The notes: a model not told the origin generated them from the sequence alone. A stretch of DNA of 64,000 nucleotides from Aedoeadaptatus coxii (GCF_001553115.1 NZ_KQ960182.1:186001-250000); one strand, 5' to 3'. Shown: positions 34,574 through 43,971, numbered from the stretch's first letter. Made by a program: numbers and translations.

Positions 34574-35247
34574 TGTTTATATCCCACTTTGTAACCTACA
34601 TTGCGCACCGTCTCGATAAGGTAGGCCTTATCCTTTAACTTCTGACGAATGGAAGCGATGTGGACATCCACCGTTCGCGACTCCCCTTCAAAATCATAGC
34701 CCCAAATGTTGGACATGATTTTTTCCCGGTTCAGTACGATGTTTTTATTACGGAAAAGATAGAGAAGCAACTCGAATTCCTTAAAGGTTAGGGCGATTTC
34801 TTCCTCGTCGACGGTGACGGTGTGCTCTTTTTCATTGATGATGACCCCGTCGATGGAAAGAACGGATAGGTCTTCCTTCTTCGGCTTTGCACGGCGTAAC
34901 ACCGCCCTTACCCTGGCCAAAAGCTCCAGCACGCTGAAAGGCTTGGTAATGTAATCATCGGCTCCCCTGTCCAGGCCTACGATCTTATCCAACTCCGACG
35001 TCTTGGCCGTAAGCATAATGACGGGGATGTCCGCCGTGGTTTTATCGGAACGAATGCGATCCAAAATTTGAATGCCGTCTTCGCCGGGGAGCATAATATC
35101 CAAAAGGAGAAGTTCAGGCAACTCCACCTTTAAAGCCTTAAAAAGCTCCTCGCCGGATTCAAAGCCGCGAACATCCTCATATTTACTCTTTAAAGCGTAG
35201 ATAATCAAATCGCGAATGTTTTCTTCGTCTTCAACGCAGTAAATCAT
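34570..35247 (-). CDS. phoP: Phosphate regulon response regulator PhoP/PhoB
   Basis: The receiver has VEDEENIRDLI, the Asp in LLLLDIMLPGEDGIQIL and the Lys in YITKPFSVLEL. The DNA-binding domain has LTFKEFELLLYLFRNKN and ESRTVDVHIASIRQKL, with GYDFEGESRTVDVH typical of the PhoB/PhoP group. ATG at 35247 lies just after the phoU stop; the TTG frame at 35259 is not needed. The length is 225 residues. It should activate the pst genes when phosphate is scarce, and a matching repeat is present before pstS. Confidence 0.92.
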   Translation of the reverse strand: MIYCVEDEENIRDLIIYALKSKYEDVRGFESGEELFKALKVELPELLLLDIMLPGEDGIQILDRIRSDKTTADIPVIMLTAKTSELDKIVGLDRGADDYITKPFSVLELLARVRAVLRRAKPKKEDLSVLSIDGVIINEKEHTVTVDEEEIALTFKEFELLLYLFRNKNIVLNREKIMSNIWGYDFEGESRTVDVHIASIRQKLKDKAYLIETVRNVGYKVGYKQ

Positions 35248-35248
35248 A

Positions 35249-35920
35249 TTACACCCCAAAGGTTTCGATGCCCAAGTAATCTTTATGGTGGCCGGTTAGG
35301 GAAAAGATGACCCATTCCCCGATATTTTCAGCATGATCGGCGACTCTTTCCAAATATTTTGCAATTTGCAACAGGTCGATCAGCTCTTCCGGATCGCTAT
35401 GTCCCCCTTGTAATTCTTTTATAATGTGCGATCTGGCGTCGATGAAAAGAGTATCCACCACATCGTCGTGACGAATACATTCATTGGCAAGATCTTCATT
35501 TTTCGTAATATAAGAATCCACGGCCATTTTAATCATGGTGGAAGATTCTTTAAACATTTCCGTAATCATTGTCAAGGGCGATGCAATCGGCTTCGGATCC
35601 ATGGTCATAGAGATTTCGCAAATATCCTGCGCTTGATCGCCTATCCGTTCGAGATCGGTAATAATTTTAAGGGCTGCGGAAATAAAGCGCAGATCCCCCG
35701 CTACAGGTTGTTGACGCAAGAGCAGTATTAAACACATATCTTCTATTTCCCGCTCCATGCGATCCACTTCCCGATCATTTCGCGATACGCGAAGGGCAAG
35801 CTCTTTATCACGCTTTTCGAGCGCCTTTAAGGAATCGGAAATTGCTTGCTCTACAAAAGCCGCCATGTCTACCAGCTTGGTATTGAGTTCGTTCAATTCC
35901 ATATCGTATTGCTTTCTCAT
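35249..35920 (-). CDS. phoU: Phosphate signalling regulator PhoU
   Basis: PhoU links the Pst transporter to PhoR and keeps the regulon off when phosphate is plentiful. ATG at 35920 follows GGGGAGGACAAC and gives 223 residues of the usual two three-helix bundles. The repeated motif is visible: DREVDRMEREIEDMCLILLLRQQPVAGDLRFI in the first half and the matching DDVVDTLFIDARSHII in the second. It follows pstB by 13 bases. Confidence 0.95.
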   Translation of the reverse strand: MRKQYDMELNELNTKLVDMAAFVEQAISDSLKALEKRDKELALRVSRNDREVDRMEREIEDMCLILLLRQQPVAGDLRFISAALKIITDLERIGDQAQDICEISMTMDPKPIASPLTMITEMFKESSTMIKMAVDSYITKNEDLANECIRHDDVVDTLFIDARSHIIKELQGGHSDPEELIDLLQIAKYLERVADHAENIGEWVIFSLTGHHKDYLGIETFGV

Positions 35921-35933
35921 GTTGTCCTCCCCT

Positions 35934-36692
35934 TTAGCCGAATCGACCGGTAATATAATCTTCAGTTCTGGAATCTCTCGGATTGGCAAATATTTTTTCT
36001 GTATCGTCCATTTCGATGACCTCTCCCGTTAAGAAAAAGGCCGTCTTGTCCGACACCCTCGCCGCCTGTTGCATATTGTGGGTTACCATAACAATAGTAT
36101 AAGCCTTTTTCAGGTCTTGTACCAACTCTTCGATTTTTAAAGTTGAAATGGGATCTAATGCCGATGTAGGCTCGTCCATTAAAAGCACTTCCGGCTCCAC
36201 GGCGAGAGCGCGGGCAATGCACACCCTTTGTTGCTGACCGCCTGAAAGTGACGTGGCCTTTTGGTGGAGCTTGTCCTTTAAATCGTCCCAAATGGCGGCG
36301 CCTCTCAATGACTTCTCCACGATTTCTTCCAACTTCTCCTTATCTTTTATGCCGTGGGTCCTGGGGCCGTAAGCGATATTATCGAAAATACTCATGGGGA
36401 AAGGATTCGGGCTTTGAAACACCATGCCCACACGTTTACGCAATAAATTAACGTCGTAATTCGATGCATAAATATCCTCTCCGTCTAAAAGCATATCCCC
36501 CTCGATACGACAATCCTCCACCAGATCATTCATGCGATTTAAACATTTCAGCATCGTCGATTTTCCGCAGCCTGACGGGCCGATAAAAGCGGTAATTTCA
36601 TTTTCTTGTAAATTCAAATTAATATTTTTAAGCGCTTGAAAATTTCCGTACCACAAATTCACATCTTTTACTAACAGTTTAGGGCGATTCAT
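35934..36692 (-). CDS. pstB: Phosphate ABC transporter ATP-binding protein PstB
   Basis: This ATPase drives phosphate import. The 252-residue protein has Walker [10 protein letters not shown], the Q-loop in [18 protein letters not shown] (the PstB signature), the ABC signature [15 protein letters not shown], Walker [13 protein letters not shown] and the switch His in VTHNM. It overlaps pstA by 4 bases and is followed by phoU. Confidence 0.97.
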   Translation of the reverse strand: MNRPKLLVKDVNLWYGNFQALKNINLNLQENEITAFIGPSGCGKSTMLKCLNRMNDLVEDCRIEGDMLLDGEDIYASNYDVNLLRKRVGMVFQSPNPFPMSIFDNIAYGPRTHGIKDKEKLEEIVEKSLRGAAIWDDLKDKLHQKATSLSGGQQQRVCIARALAVEPEVLLMDEPTSALDPISTLKIEELVQDLKKAYTIVMVTHNMQQAARVSDKTAFFLTGEVIEMDDTEKIFANPRDSRTEDYITGRFG

Positions 36693-37510
36693 TTAGTTCC
36701 TCCCGATAATTTAATTCCGATAAACGTACTCAGGCTGTTGATTACTAAAGTGAGAACGATGAGGATAAAGCCCGTCGCAAAAGCCTGATCGACAAAGAGC
36801 CCCTCGGAAGACAATACATACATATGAAGGGAAAGGGTTCTTCCGCTGGATAATAAACTCGTGGGCATATCCGTCGTCGTCCCCAGGGTAAACATAAGAG
36901 CCGCCGTTTCGCCGACGCAACGGCCGATGGCGAGAATAACGCCGGATAAAATGCCGGGCATGGCGACGGGCAATACGACGCGTACAATGGTGCGCAATTT
37001 GCCGGCGCCGAGAGCCAGCGATCCGCTGCGCAAGCTGCTGTGAACAGCGAGAAGGGATTCTTCCGTAGAGCGGATAATAAGGGGAAGAATCATAATAGCC
37101 AACGTAAACACACCGGATAAAATCGAATAGCCGAGTTTCAGTGCGATAGAAAAAAACAACATACCGAACAAGCCGTAGATAATCGACGGAATCCCCGAAA
37201 GCGTCTCCGTGGCCAGGCGAATCAGACGAACGATCTTGCTTCCCTTTTTCGCATACTCCACCAAATAAAATCCCGTAAAAATGCCGATGGGCGTCGCCAC
37301 AATAAGGGAAAGCACGACGACGATCAGCGTGGTAATAATGGCGGGAAACATGGACACATTTTCAGTGGTATAGGTTCGCTCAAACATTTCGGCGGTTAAG
37401 TGAGGAGCGCCTTTAATGACAATATAGCCGATTAAAATGGCGAGTATGGCAAAGGTAACGAAGGCACTTCCCATAATCATTACCTTCGCCGCCAGCGAAC
37501 GGTTTTTCAT
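36689..37510 (-). CDS. pstA: Phosphate ABC transporter permease PstA
   Basis: This permease of 273 residues has six hydrophobic spans. The PstA-specific stretch [21 protein letters not shown] lies in the middle. The coupling loop [25 protein letters not shown] carries the EAA-like motif that meets PstB. It overlaps pstC and pstB by 4 bases each. Confidence 0.96.
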   Translation of the reverse strand: MKNRSLAAKVMIMGSAFVTFAILAILIGYIVIKGAPHLTAEMFERTYTTENVSMFPAIITTLIVVVLSLIVATPIGIFTGFYLVEYAKKGSKIVRLIRLATETLSGIPSIIYGLFGMLFFSIALKLGYSILSGVFTLAIMILPLIIRSTEESLLAVHSSLRSGSLALGAGKLRTIVRVVLPVAMPGILSGVILAIGRCVGETAALMFTLGTTTDMPTSLLSSGRTLSLHMYVLSSEGLFVDQAFATGFILIVLTLVINSLSTFIGIKLSGGTK

Positions 37511-38367
37511 GATGCCATCCTCCTTTTAGCCACGTTAAATACCATATTAATGACCAGAATAAATACGAAGAGCACGACACCGGTGGCGATTAGCGCTTCT
37601 CTGTGTGCCCCGCTTGCGTAGGCCATTTCCAGCACAATATTTGCCGTCATGGTACGCACGCCGTGTTTAATATCCGTAGGAATGGTAGGCTGGTTGCCCG
37701 CAATCATAATCACCGCCATGGTTTCGCCGATGGAGCGGCCGATGCCTAAAATCGCTGCCGATAAAATGCCCGATTTCGCCGCCGGGACCACGACGCGAAG
37801 AAGACTGCGCTCGTTGGTAGCGCCAAGTGCGACAGAGCCTTGATAATAGGACGTAGGAACCGAACGAAGAGCGGCTTCCGAAAGGCCGATGATCGTCGGC
37901 AAAATCATAATCCCCAGCAAAACCGATGCGGTAAAGGCCGTCATCCCCGTGCCGCCCCACCACCCGCGTACGATGGGAACAAAAACCATTAGCCCGAAAA
38001 AGCCGTAGATAATGGAGGGAATCCCCGCCATTAAATTCACCGCAGGCTTTAAAATCTTATAAAGCCTTTCGGGACAATAAAAGGCCATGAAAATCGCCGT
38101 CAACACACCGATGGGGACGCCGATAATAATCGAGCCGAAGGTCACCATCACGGAGCCTAAAATCATGGGTAAAATACCGAAACTTGCAGGCGTCGACGTC
38201 GGTCGCCATTCTTTTCCAAGAATAAAATGGCTCGGCCCCGTCTTCAAAATAAAAGGCACGCCGTTTTTAAAAATAAAGTAACAAATCACGACAATGGAAA
38301 GTACAGATAAAAGAGAGCTGATGAGAAAAATAAATTCCCACATTTTTTCATATGGTTTTGAATGCAT
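37507..38367 (-). CDS. pstC: Phosphate ABC transporter permease PstC
   Basis: This is the partner permease of PstA, 286 residues with six spans. The motifs [21 protein letters not shown] and the coupling loop ALGATNERSLLRVVVPAAKSGILSA are typical of PstC. The gene follows the terminator behind pstS, so pstC-A-B and the regulatory genes are expected to be read at a lower level than pstS. Confidence 0.96.
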   Translation of the reverse strand: MHSKPYEKMWEFIFLISSLLSVLSIVVICYFIFKNGVPFILKTGPSHFILGKEWRPTSTPASFGILPMILGSVMVTFGSIIIGVPIGVLTAIFMAFYCPERLYKILKPAVNLMAGIPSIIYGFFGLMVFVPIVRGWWGGTGMTAFTASVLLGIMILPTIIGLSEAALRSVPTSYYQGSVALGATNERSLLRVVVPAAKSGILSAAILGIGRSIGETMAVIMIAGNQPTIPTDIKHGVRTMTANIVLEMAYASGAHREALIATGVVLFVFILVINMVFNVAKRRMAS

Positions 38368-38442
38368 TGACTACCTCCTTTTGTTAACTTTACTTTACCA
38401 AGGAGAGTTTAATATCGCGTCTTACTTTTGTAAGATCTATGT

Positions 38443-38470
38443 AAAGAAAAAAGACCCCTTTCGGGGCCTT
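38443..38470 (-). terminator. Terminator/attenuator between pstS and pstC
   Basis: On the minus strand the stem AAGGCCCC-GAAA-GGGGTCTT ends in TTTTTTCTTT, 10 bases after the pstS stop. No promoter is obvious between it and pstC, so it probably lets only part of the transcripts continue, giving excess binding protein. Confidence 0.85.
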
Positions 38471-38479
38471 GCCTAGATC

Positions 38480-39433
38480 CTATTTCGCCAGTTCTTTCCA
38501 ATCTTGGACTTCACCTTTAAAAATAGATTTAATTTGTTCAAGCGTTATTTCTTTTAGGGGATTTTCCTTATTGACGACGACGGCAATTCCGTCTTGTGCA
38601 AGAACCGTACCTTGTACTTTCGATTTTTCTTCGTCCTTTAATTCCCGCGAGGACATGCCGATTTGAGCCGTTCCTTCCGCCGCGGCGGTAATACCTGCGG
38701 AAGAACCGTTGGATTGAATTTGAATCGATGCCTTGGAATTTAAACCTTTATACGCTTCGACCAGCTTTTCCATAAGGGGGGTTACGGAAGTGGAACCGGC
38801 GACGGTCAATTCTCCGGAAACGTTGGAAGGGCTATAATCCTCAGCCGATTCATTTTTTACATACCCTGCTTTTTCGACGATCTCTTGTCCTTGTTTGGAG
38901 AGGGCAAATTTTATAAAGTCCTCTTCGAGAGAACCGCTCTTCGGTTCACCTTTCGTTACCAAGAGGAAGGGGCGAGCCAATTTATAGTCGCCGCTTAAAA
39001 TAGTTTCCGCCGACGGTTCCACACCTTCCACCTTTAACGCGTGTACCGTATCGTTTAGTGAACCGAGGGAAATGTAGCCGATGGACGACGGATTTTCGGC
39101 CACGGTGGTCAATACGCCGTTAGTAGAGTTTTGAACGGCGGCAGATTGAGTCGTCGTGTCCGTTTCCTTGTCGCCATTTTTCTCCACAAGGCCTACAATT
39201 TCAGTAAACGCGCCGCGGGTGCCGGAGCCGTCTTCTCGAGTAATGACGGCTACTTGGCCTAATTTATCCAAATTAGCAGTATCGCCGCCCTTATCACTTG
39301 CTTCCACTTGATTGCCTTTAGCATTCGATCCGTCATTTTCCTTATTTCCTTGATCGTTACCTCCACAAGCGACAAGGGTCAAGGCTAAAAGAGACGCACC
39401 GACAGCCAATTTAAAATTCTTCATCTTTTTCAT
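38480..39433 (-). CDS. pstS: Phosphate-binding lipoprotein PstS
   Basis: This is the extracellular phosphate receptor of the Pst transporter, attached by a lipid. A lipoprotein signal peptide ends in the lipobox LVAC at residues 20-23. Phosphate-site stretches are visible: VITREDGSGTRGAF (about 63-76) and GELTVAGSTSVTPLMEKLVEAY with NGSSAGITAAAEGTAQIGMSSREL. The order of these halves is permuted relative to the E. coli protein, as in many Firmicutes PstS. The length is 317 residues. ATG at 39433 follows AGGAGGTAAAT; Met4 is a possible alternative start. Confidence 0.94.
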   Translation of the reverse strand: MKKMKNFKLAVGASLLALTLVACGGNDQGNKENDGSNAKGNQVEASDKGGDTANLDKLGQVAVITREDGSGTRGAFTEIVGLVEKNGDKETDTTTQSAAVQNSTNGVLTTVAENPSSIGYISLGSLNDTVHALKVEGVEPSAETILSGDYKLARPFLLVTKGEPKSGSLEEDFIKFALSKQGQEIVEKAGYVKNESAEDYSPSNVSGELTVAGSTSVTPLMEKLVEAYKGLNSKASIQIQSNGSSAGITAAAEGTAQIGMSSRELKDEEKSKVQGTVLAQDGIAVVVNKENPLKEITLEQIKSIFKGEVQDWKELAK

Positions 39434-39486
39434 ATTTACCTCCTAAGAAAACTTTCATCATGCTAATGGCATTGTAACGAGTCTCC

Positions 39487-39524
39487 ATTATGGGAACGTC
39501 ATTCAATTGTTAAATCAATGTAAA
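39487..39524 (-). promoter_or_regulatory. pstS promoter with PhoP-box-like direct repeat
   Basis: Reading the minus strand, TTTACA (39524-39519) and TTAACA (39513-39508) repeat with an 11-base period. Both fit the PhoP half-site TT(A/C/T)A(C/T)A known from Bacillus subtilis. A -10 element CATAAT lies at 39492-39487, and the second repeat occupies the -35 position. This supports phosphate-starvation induction by the PhoPR pair of the same cluster. Confidence 0.7.
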
Positions 39525-39675
39525 GCTTTGAGATGATCTTGTTATCGGCTTCATAAATTTAAAATGTTCTCATCTATTCCCATGTGCATAGGCCTCTGCA
39601 CCTTAAGACGATTTCTCAATCAGGTTTCTTAGAATTAAATTATTTTCACATTCCCTATCCAACAAAGGGGACGCC

Positions 39676-40410
39676 TCAAATTAAGGTCCTCAAAAACTCA
39701 CGGGTTCTAGTATTTTTAGGATTCGTAAAGATTTCTTCCGGTGAACCCTCTTCCACAATGTTTCCTTTATCCATAAAGATAACGCGATCCGAAACGTCTC
39801 GGGCAAATTTCATTTCGTGCGTCACTACTAGAGTCGTGTAGCTATGTTTGTTTGTCACCTTTTTTAAAATTTCCAGTACCCCTCCAACTAATTCCGGATC
39901 TAAAGATGATGTCGGCTCGTCTAAAAGCATCACTTTGGGATTCACAGCCATCGCTCGAGCAATTCCTATTCTCTGTTGTTGGCCACCGGAAAGTCTGGAA
40001 GGATAAGCATCCTTCTTCTCCAATAAACCGACCTGTTGCAAATAATCCATAGCTAATCTCTTTGCATCGTTGCTTTCCATTCTTCGAACAAGTACAAGGG
40101 GGATCATTATATTTTCAAGGGCTGTTTTATTTTTAAATAAACTATAATTTTGAAATACCATGGAAGTCTTTAACCGTATGGCTTTTGCGCTCTTTTCCGT
40201 AAATTGCTCCGCATCGACTTTCAATCCGTCTATTTCTATAGTGCCTTTATCAGGAGTTTCTAAAAAATTAATGCATCGTAAGAAAGTGGATTTTCCGGTT
40301 CCCGATGGGCCAATAATACTCACTACTTCCCCTTTTTTAGCCTGAAAATTTAAGTTTTCAAAAACCGGAACTCCGTTGAAGCTTTTGGAAAGATGTTCAA
40401 CCTTAATCAT
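39676..40410 (-). CDS. Polar amino-acid ABC transporter ATP-binding protein
   Basis: This 244-residue ATPase has Walker A GPSGTGKST, the Q-loop SMVFQNYSLFKNKTALENI, signature [15 protein letters not shown], Walker B VMLLDEPTSSLDPELV and switch region VVTHEMKFARDVSDRV, which is the wording of the GlnQ/polar amino-acid group. ATG at 40410 follows GAGGGGAAATC and overlaps the DUF169 gene by 8 bases. It closes an operon with a binding protein and a permease; the substrate is not predictable from sequence. No terminator is evident downstream. Confidence 0.93.
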   Translation of the reverse strand: MIKVEHLSKSFNGVPVFENLNFQAKKGEVVSIIGPSGTGKSTFLRCINFLETPDKGTIEIDGLKVDAEQFTEKSAKAIRLKTSMVFQNYSLFKNKTALENIMIPLVLVRRMESNDAKRLAMDYLQQVGLLEKKDAYPSRLSGGQQQRIGIARAMAVNPKVMLLDEPTSSLDPELVGGVLEILKKVTNKHSYTTLVVTHEMKFARDVSDRVIFMDKGNIVEEGSPEEIFTNPKNTRTREFLRTLI

Positions 40411-41227
40411 GATTTCCCCTCTTTAAATCATTGAATCGCTTAGGATTGATATAATCTTTACCCAATTTACCGTAATGAAGATTATCATCAACTATTACCC
40501 CAAGCTCATCTTCTTCTACAAGCGAATCTCGTATCTCTTGCTTATGATCGGGATACTCAATGTAATTCATTGTAGCAATAACGCCTTCTGTTAAGGGAGT
40601 AAATTGCTGAATAGGCAATCCTACACCCATTTCATCCTCTCCCCACCCACACATTTTGCGGGTACCGGCGCATAGAACGGAAAAATTCATATCATTGTGA
40701 ACAAAAGGTGCCGCCGTCAAATCGGCACACATTCCTTGATTACCTGCCATAGATATATTTTTCGGTACTCCCCATTTGTAAGAATAGCCTTGTACTACAC
40801 GCATAAGTTGATAAGGCGTACACATAAAAATAACTAAATCCGCTTCTTCCATTTCTTCCAAAGGACCCATTTCAATACCGACAATTGTTTGATCGATATT
40901 TTCAATCGTATCCGTTACAATCTTTGCAACTGATCGAGATTCATAAAGATTTAAACTGTAGTATCTCTGACCGGAATTAACGCCTTCCATTTTTCGATCC
41001 AAGCCAATAGCCTCTATCGCACAGCGACAAATAATATTCGATTCATTCGCTTTAAAATGATTCCCGTCTATGGCAATTTTCGTTAATTTACAATAACTGA
41101 CTTTGTAAGTTGATTGAGGCGCTTTGCAATTCTCATAATCAGAAGGAAAATACAAAAACCGCACACCTATTACATTTCTTTTTAATCGTAACGCTTTTTT
41201 AAAACGATTAACTTCTTCGTTCTTCAT
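40403..41227 (-). CDS. DUF169-family protein inside an amino-acid transporter operon
   Basis: The 274-residue soluble protein matches DUF169 (COG2043-type): VIGVRFLYFPSDY and KVSYCKLTKIA near the start, IICRCAIEAIGLDR, IVGIEMGPLEEMEEADLVIFMCTP and LCAGTRKMCGWGEDEMGVGLP later. Several Cys residues are well placed for metal or cofactor binding. The function of the family is unknown. ATG at 41227 follows AAGGAGCC. It lies between the permease and ATPase genes with 8-9 base spacing or overlap, so co-expression with the transporter is firm. Confidence 0.85.
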   Translation of the reverse strand: MKNEEVNRFKKALRLKRNVIGVRFLYFPSDYENCKAPQSTYKVSYCKLTKIAIDGNHFKANESNIICRCAIEAIGLDRKMEGVNSGQRYYSLNLYESRSVAKIVTDTIENIDQTIVGIEMGPLEEMEEADLVIFMCTPYQLMRVVQGYSYKWGVPKNISMAGNQGMCADLTAAPFVHNDMNFSVLCAGTRKMCGWGEDEMGVGLPIQQFTPLTEGVIATMNYIEYPDHKQEIRDSLVEEDELGVIVDDNLHYGKLGKDYINPKRFNDLKRGNHD

Positions 41228-41236
41228 AATGGCTCC

Positions 41237-41902
41237 TTACATAAAGACACATATTCGCTTTTCAGCAATTTTTAGTAATCGAGAAACAGATAAAAGTACT
41301 ACCCAATAGACCAGGCCGACTATAATATACGCTTCAAAAAACTTCAAGGAGGACGATGCATATATTTTAGCCTGAGCCAAAATATCTACAACACCTATGG
41401 TAAAGCCGATTGCTGTATTTTTAATCATCATTATAAACGTATTTCCCAAGGCCGGAAAAGCGTATACAAAGGCTTGAGGTAAAATAATTTCTTTATAAAT
41501 TTGATACATAGACATACCGCATGCCTTCGCCGCTTCTTTTTGATTTTTTTCTACTGATAACAAGCCTCCACGAATAATTTCTGATATAAAAGCGGAAGAA
41601 TTCATAGCGACCGTAACAATTAAAGCGGTTTCTGCCGTTACATGTTTCATAGGTTCAAACAACTGAGGCAAGCCAAAGTAAAAAATAAATAGCTGGGTGA
41701 TGTAGGGGGTCGATCGAAAGTACGAAATATAAATTTTAGCAAATCCCGAAAAGATTTTATTCTTGGAACTGCTGACCAGCTCCAAAATTAAACCAAGTAC
41801 AAAAGCAATCAGAAAAGCTAAGCATCCTAAAAACAACGTATACGGAATCTTAACTAAAAGTTTCGGAAAGATCCTCGAGCAGAAAGCAAAATCAAAATCC
41901 AT
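41237..41902 (-). CDS. Amino-acid ABC transporter permease
   Basis: The 221-residue membrane protein of the HisM/GlnP type has about five spans. Family motifs are ISYFRSTPYITQLFIFYFGLPQ in the middle, the coupling loop KEAAKACGMSMYQIYKEIILPQAF, and FIMMIKNTAIGFTIGVVDIL. ATG at 41902 follows AAGGAGCATTT. There is one permease gene, so a homodimer is expected. It lies behind a terminator that follows the binding-protein gene. Confidence 0.94.
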   Translation of the reverse strand: MDFDFAFCSRIFPKLLVKIPYTLFLGCLAFLIAFVLGLILELVSSSKNKIFSGFAKIYISYFRSTPYITQLFIFYFGLPQLFEPMKHVTAETALIVTVAMNSSAFISEIIRGGLLSVEKNQKEAAKACGMSMYQIYKEIILPQAFVYAFPALGNTFIMMIKNTAIGFTIGVVDILAQAKIYASSSLKFFEAYIIVGLVYWVVLLSVSRLLKIAEKRICVFM

Positions 41903-41917
41903 AAATGCTCCTTATTT

Positions 41918-41944
41918 AAAAAGGAGTATTCCCAAGAATACTCC
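41918..41944 (-). terminator. Terminator/attenuator after the binding-protein gene
   Basis: A perfect 9-bp stem GGAGTATTC/GAATACTCC with a four-base loop is followed by TTTTT on the minus strand. It lies between the substrate-binding protein and permease genes, as at pstS, and probably sets a higher level for the binding protein. Confidence 0.88.
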
Positions 41945-41951
41945 TCTTCTT

Positions 41952-42782
41952 TTATTCGGTAACTTGTTCTTGAGTTACATCTCGTTTATAGTACTTTTCG
42001 GAAAGTTTACTTAAAGTACCATCTTGTTTCATTTCTTCTAGCGCTTTGTTAACTGCTTTCACCATTTCAGGATCTGCATCTTTTTTGAAGGGGAAAGCCG
42101 TCTTAACAATGTTTAAAGGTTCACCGATAAGTTTAAAGCCATAGTTTCCTTTTTCGTTAACTTCATCAAATGTTAAAACTGTAATGGGGAAACCGTCATA
42201 GTGACCGGCCTTAAGTTCTTCATAAATATTACCTTCAGTGGTAACTAATTGGATTTTTTTGCCTTCGGGGAATTTTTCATTGATTTTATTCATCATATTT
42301 TCAAGTTCGGTACCGAATGCAATACATACCTTACGACCTTGCATATCGTCAATAGATTTTGCAGGATCATCGCCACGTACCGCTAACTTAATGGCATTGT
42401 AGCAATATACATCACTGAATGTATATTTTTGTTCTCTTTCAGGAGTAACGGAGATTTGGCCGGCAATGGTGTCAAATTTTCCGGAATCTAAACCTTCAAA
42501 CATTACGGAGTAATCTTCAAGCGGTTCAAATTTTATTTCATAACCTGCACGCTTACCAATTTCCATTAATACGTCGTGTTCAAAACCTTCAAGCTCACCT
42601 TTATCATTGGTATAGATAACGGGATAGAAAGAGTTGTTGGCAGCAACGGTAATTGTCTTTTTAGCCTCGGTTGCTTCGCCTTCTTTGGCTTTGTTGTCGG
42701 CGGCATTTTTTTGACTGCCACAAGCTGTAAGTACCATGGCTAGTGCACTCACAAGAGCTATGAGTTTAAAATGTCTTTTCAT
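41952..42782 (-). CDS. Amino-acid-binding lipoprotein (solute-binding family 3)
   Basis: A lipoprotein signal peptide ends in LTAC at residues 18-21. The mature part shows the family-3 pattern: NNSFYPVIYTNDKGELEGFEHDVLMEIG, then FDTIAGQISVTPEREQKYTFSDVY (read in parts, about 107-130), and a second lobe with KVCIAFGTELENMMNKI. The length is 276 residues. ATG at 42782 has GGAGGAATGAT upstream. It is the first gene of the transporter operon. The specificity, probably a polar amino acid or derivative, cannot be read from sequence. Confidence 0.93.
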   Translation of the reverse strand: MKRHFKLIALVSALAMVLTACGSQKNAADNKAKEGEATEAKKTITVAANNSFYPVIYTNDKGELEGFEHDVLMEIGKRAGYEIKFEPLEDYSVMFEGLDSGKFDTIAGQISVTPEREQKYTFSDVYCYNAIKLAVRGDDPAKSIDDMQGRKVCIAFGTELENMMNKINEKFPEGKKIQLVTTEGNIYEELKAGHYDGFPITVLTFDEVNEKGNYGFKLIGEPLNIVKTAFPFKKDADPEMVKAVNKALEEMKQDGTLSKLSEKYYKRDVTQEQVTE

Positions 42783-43098
42783 ATCATTCCTCCTAAAATA
42801 TTGATAGTTTCATTATACCATTACCATAATTTTTAATAGCTTTAATACTATTGTGTTTTACATTATACATTTATTAGCTATTGGTAAAATCTATAACTCG
42901 CTACTCTTAACTATCTTTCCGGTGTTTATTGTTGTTTTTTAATCTTTAAAGAAGGAATAAAAGTTTCGTGATTTTTGATGATATAAAAATTTCTAGTCGA
43001 TTAAACATTCCTAAAAATATAAGACGCTCAATTGAATAATAATCACGGAACGTGGTTAGATTAACAATAAGCACTCTATAAATATTAACTATACTAAT
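42783..43098. other. AT-rich intergenic region with the transporter promoter
   Basis: This 316-base gap has no plausible gene. On the minus strand an extended -10 TG-G-TATAAT (42820-42812) lies about 30 bases before the binding-protein start. A short stem CACG/CGTG near 43045-43058 might be a weak terminator for the gene ending at 43099. The rest is A/T-rich without a pattern I can name. Confidence 0.55.
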
Positions 43099-43971
43099 TT
43101 AAACATCCAAATCCAAATCATCTACATCGCCGCTATCATAACCATCCCAATAGTTATCATAGTCGTCGTAAACTTCCGCTTCATCTTCCGCGCCGTCATA
43201 CTCCTCGTCATATAAGAGATCTGGTTCGTAGTCATCGGAATGTTCCTCTTTATGGGTAAAGATGCTCCTGCCGCCTTCCCGTTCTTTTCTTAATCGCTCT
43301 TCTTCTCGAATAATGGTATGCACAATCCAGAGTTCAAATAATTCATCCTCTGCTCTCCACACCTCTTCTTCCTCTAAACGGGATGTTATAGCCTCAGGTT
43401 CTGAATCGGGTAGCTTCTCCTTTATGTCGACACCTTTTAGCAGTGTTTTTATCAGTTCAAACTTTTCGCCGAAATCTCTTCCTTCGGTATATCCTCCGTA
43501 TGAATAGAAACCGGGGCCTATTTCTTTCAGAAAGTGATCGGCAAGGGTATTTAAAATTCCTCGCAACAATTGTAAATTCCATAGTGTTCCGTCTTCGTTA
43601 TGAATGTCGCCTTTTTCCATAAGCACCTCCAAACGAAACACCGCCTTCATTTGGCTCTCCCTCAATAGATATGGATTCGTAATGGTAAGTTGCGCCAAAA
43701 ATAATGCGACTTCTTCGCTGATATTGCCTGCAAGTAGGGCATCATAGATGCTTTTGTAAGCATTTCGAGCCGATTGGATAATCTCTTCCAAATCTTCACT
43801 CGATTCATCTAAAGCTAATGAGGAAATCATTCGATCCCGATCCGTCGGCGAAGTCGTTTTCTCTATCCCTTGTTTATTCTTTGGCGTAGAAGGTTGTCGA
43901 GTCTTTAAATAAACGAAACCAATAAAAAATAGCACCGCCGGAATTGTCCATATCCAAAAATAAAAGTCCAT
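43099..43971 (-). CDS. Membrane-anchored acidic protein of unknown function
   Basis: ATG at 43971 follows GAGAGGGGGATAT and gives 290 residues. One hydrophobic segment at the N-terminus (FYFWIWTIPAVLFFIGFVYL, about 3-22) is followed by a basic linker. A helical soluble domain of about 190 residues comes next (LEEIIQSARNAYKSIYDALL, NPYLLRESQMKAVFRLEVLM). The last 50 residues are extremely rich in Asp, Glu and Tyr. No signal cleavage site is evident, so the bulk is probably cytoplasmic. I recognise no family. It is a stand-alone gene between the transporter and the TGA-interrupted gene. Confidence 0.7.
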   Translation of the reverse strand: MDFYFWIWTIPAVLFFIGFVYLKTRQPSTPKNKQGIEKTTSPTDRDRMISSLALDESSEDLEEIIQSARNAYKSIYDALLAGNISEEVALFLAQLTITNPYLLRESQMKAVFRLEVLMEKGDIHNEDGTLWNLQLLRGILNTLADHFLKEIGPGFYSYGGYTEGRDFGEKFELIKTLLKGVDIKEKLPDSEPEAITSRLEEEEVWRAEDELFELWIVHTIIREEERLRKEREGGRSIFTHKEEHSDDYEPDLLYDEEYDGAEDEAEVYDDYDNYWDGYDSGDVDDLDLDV

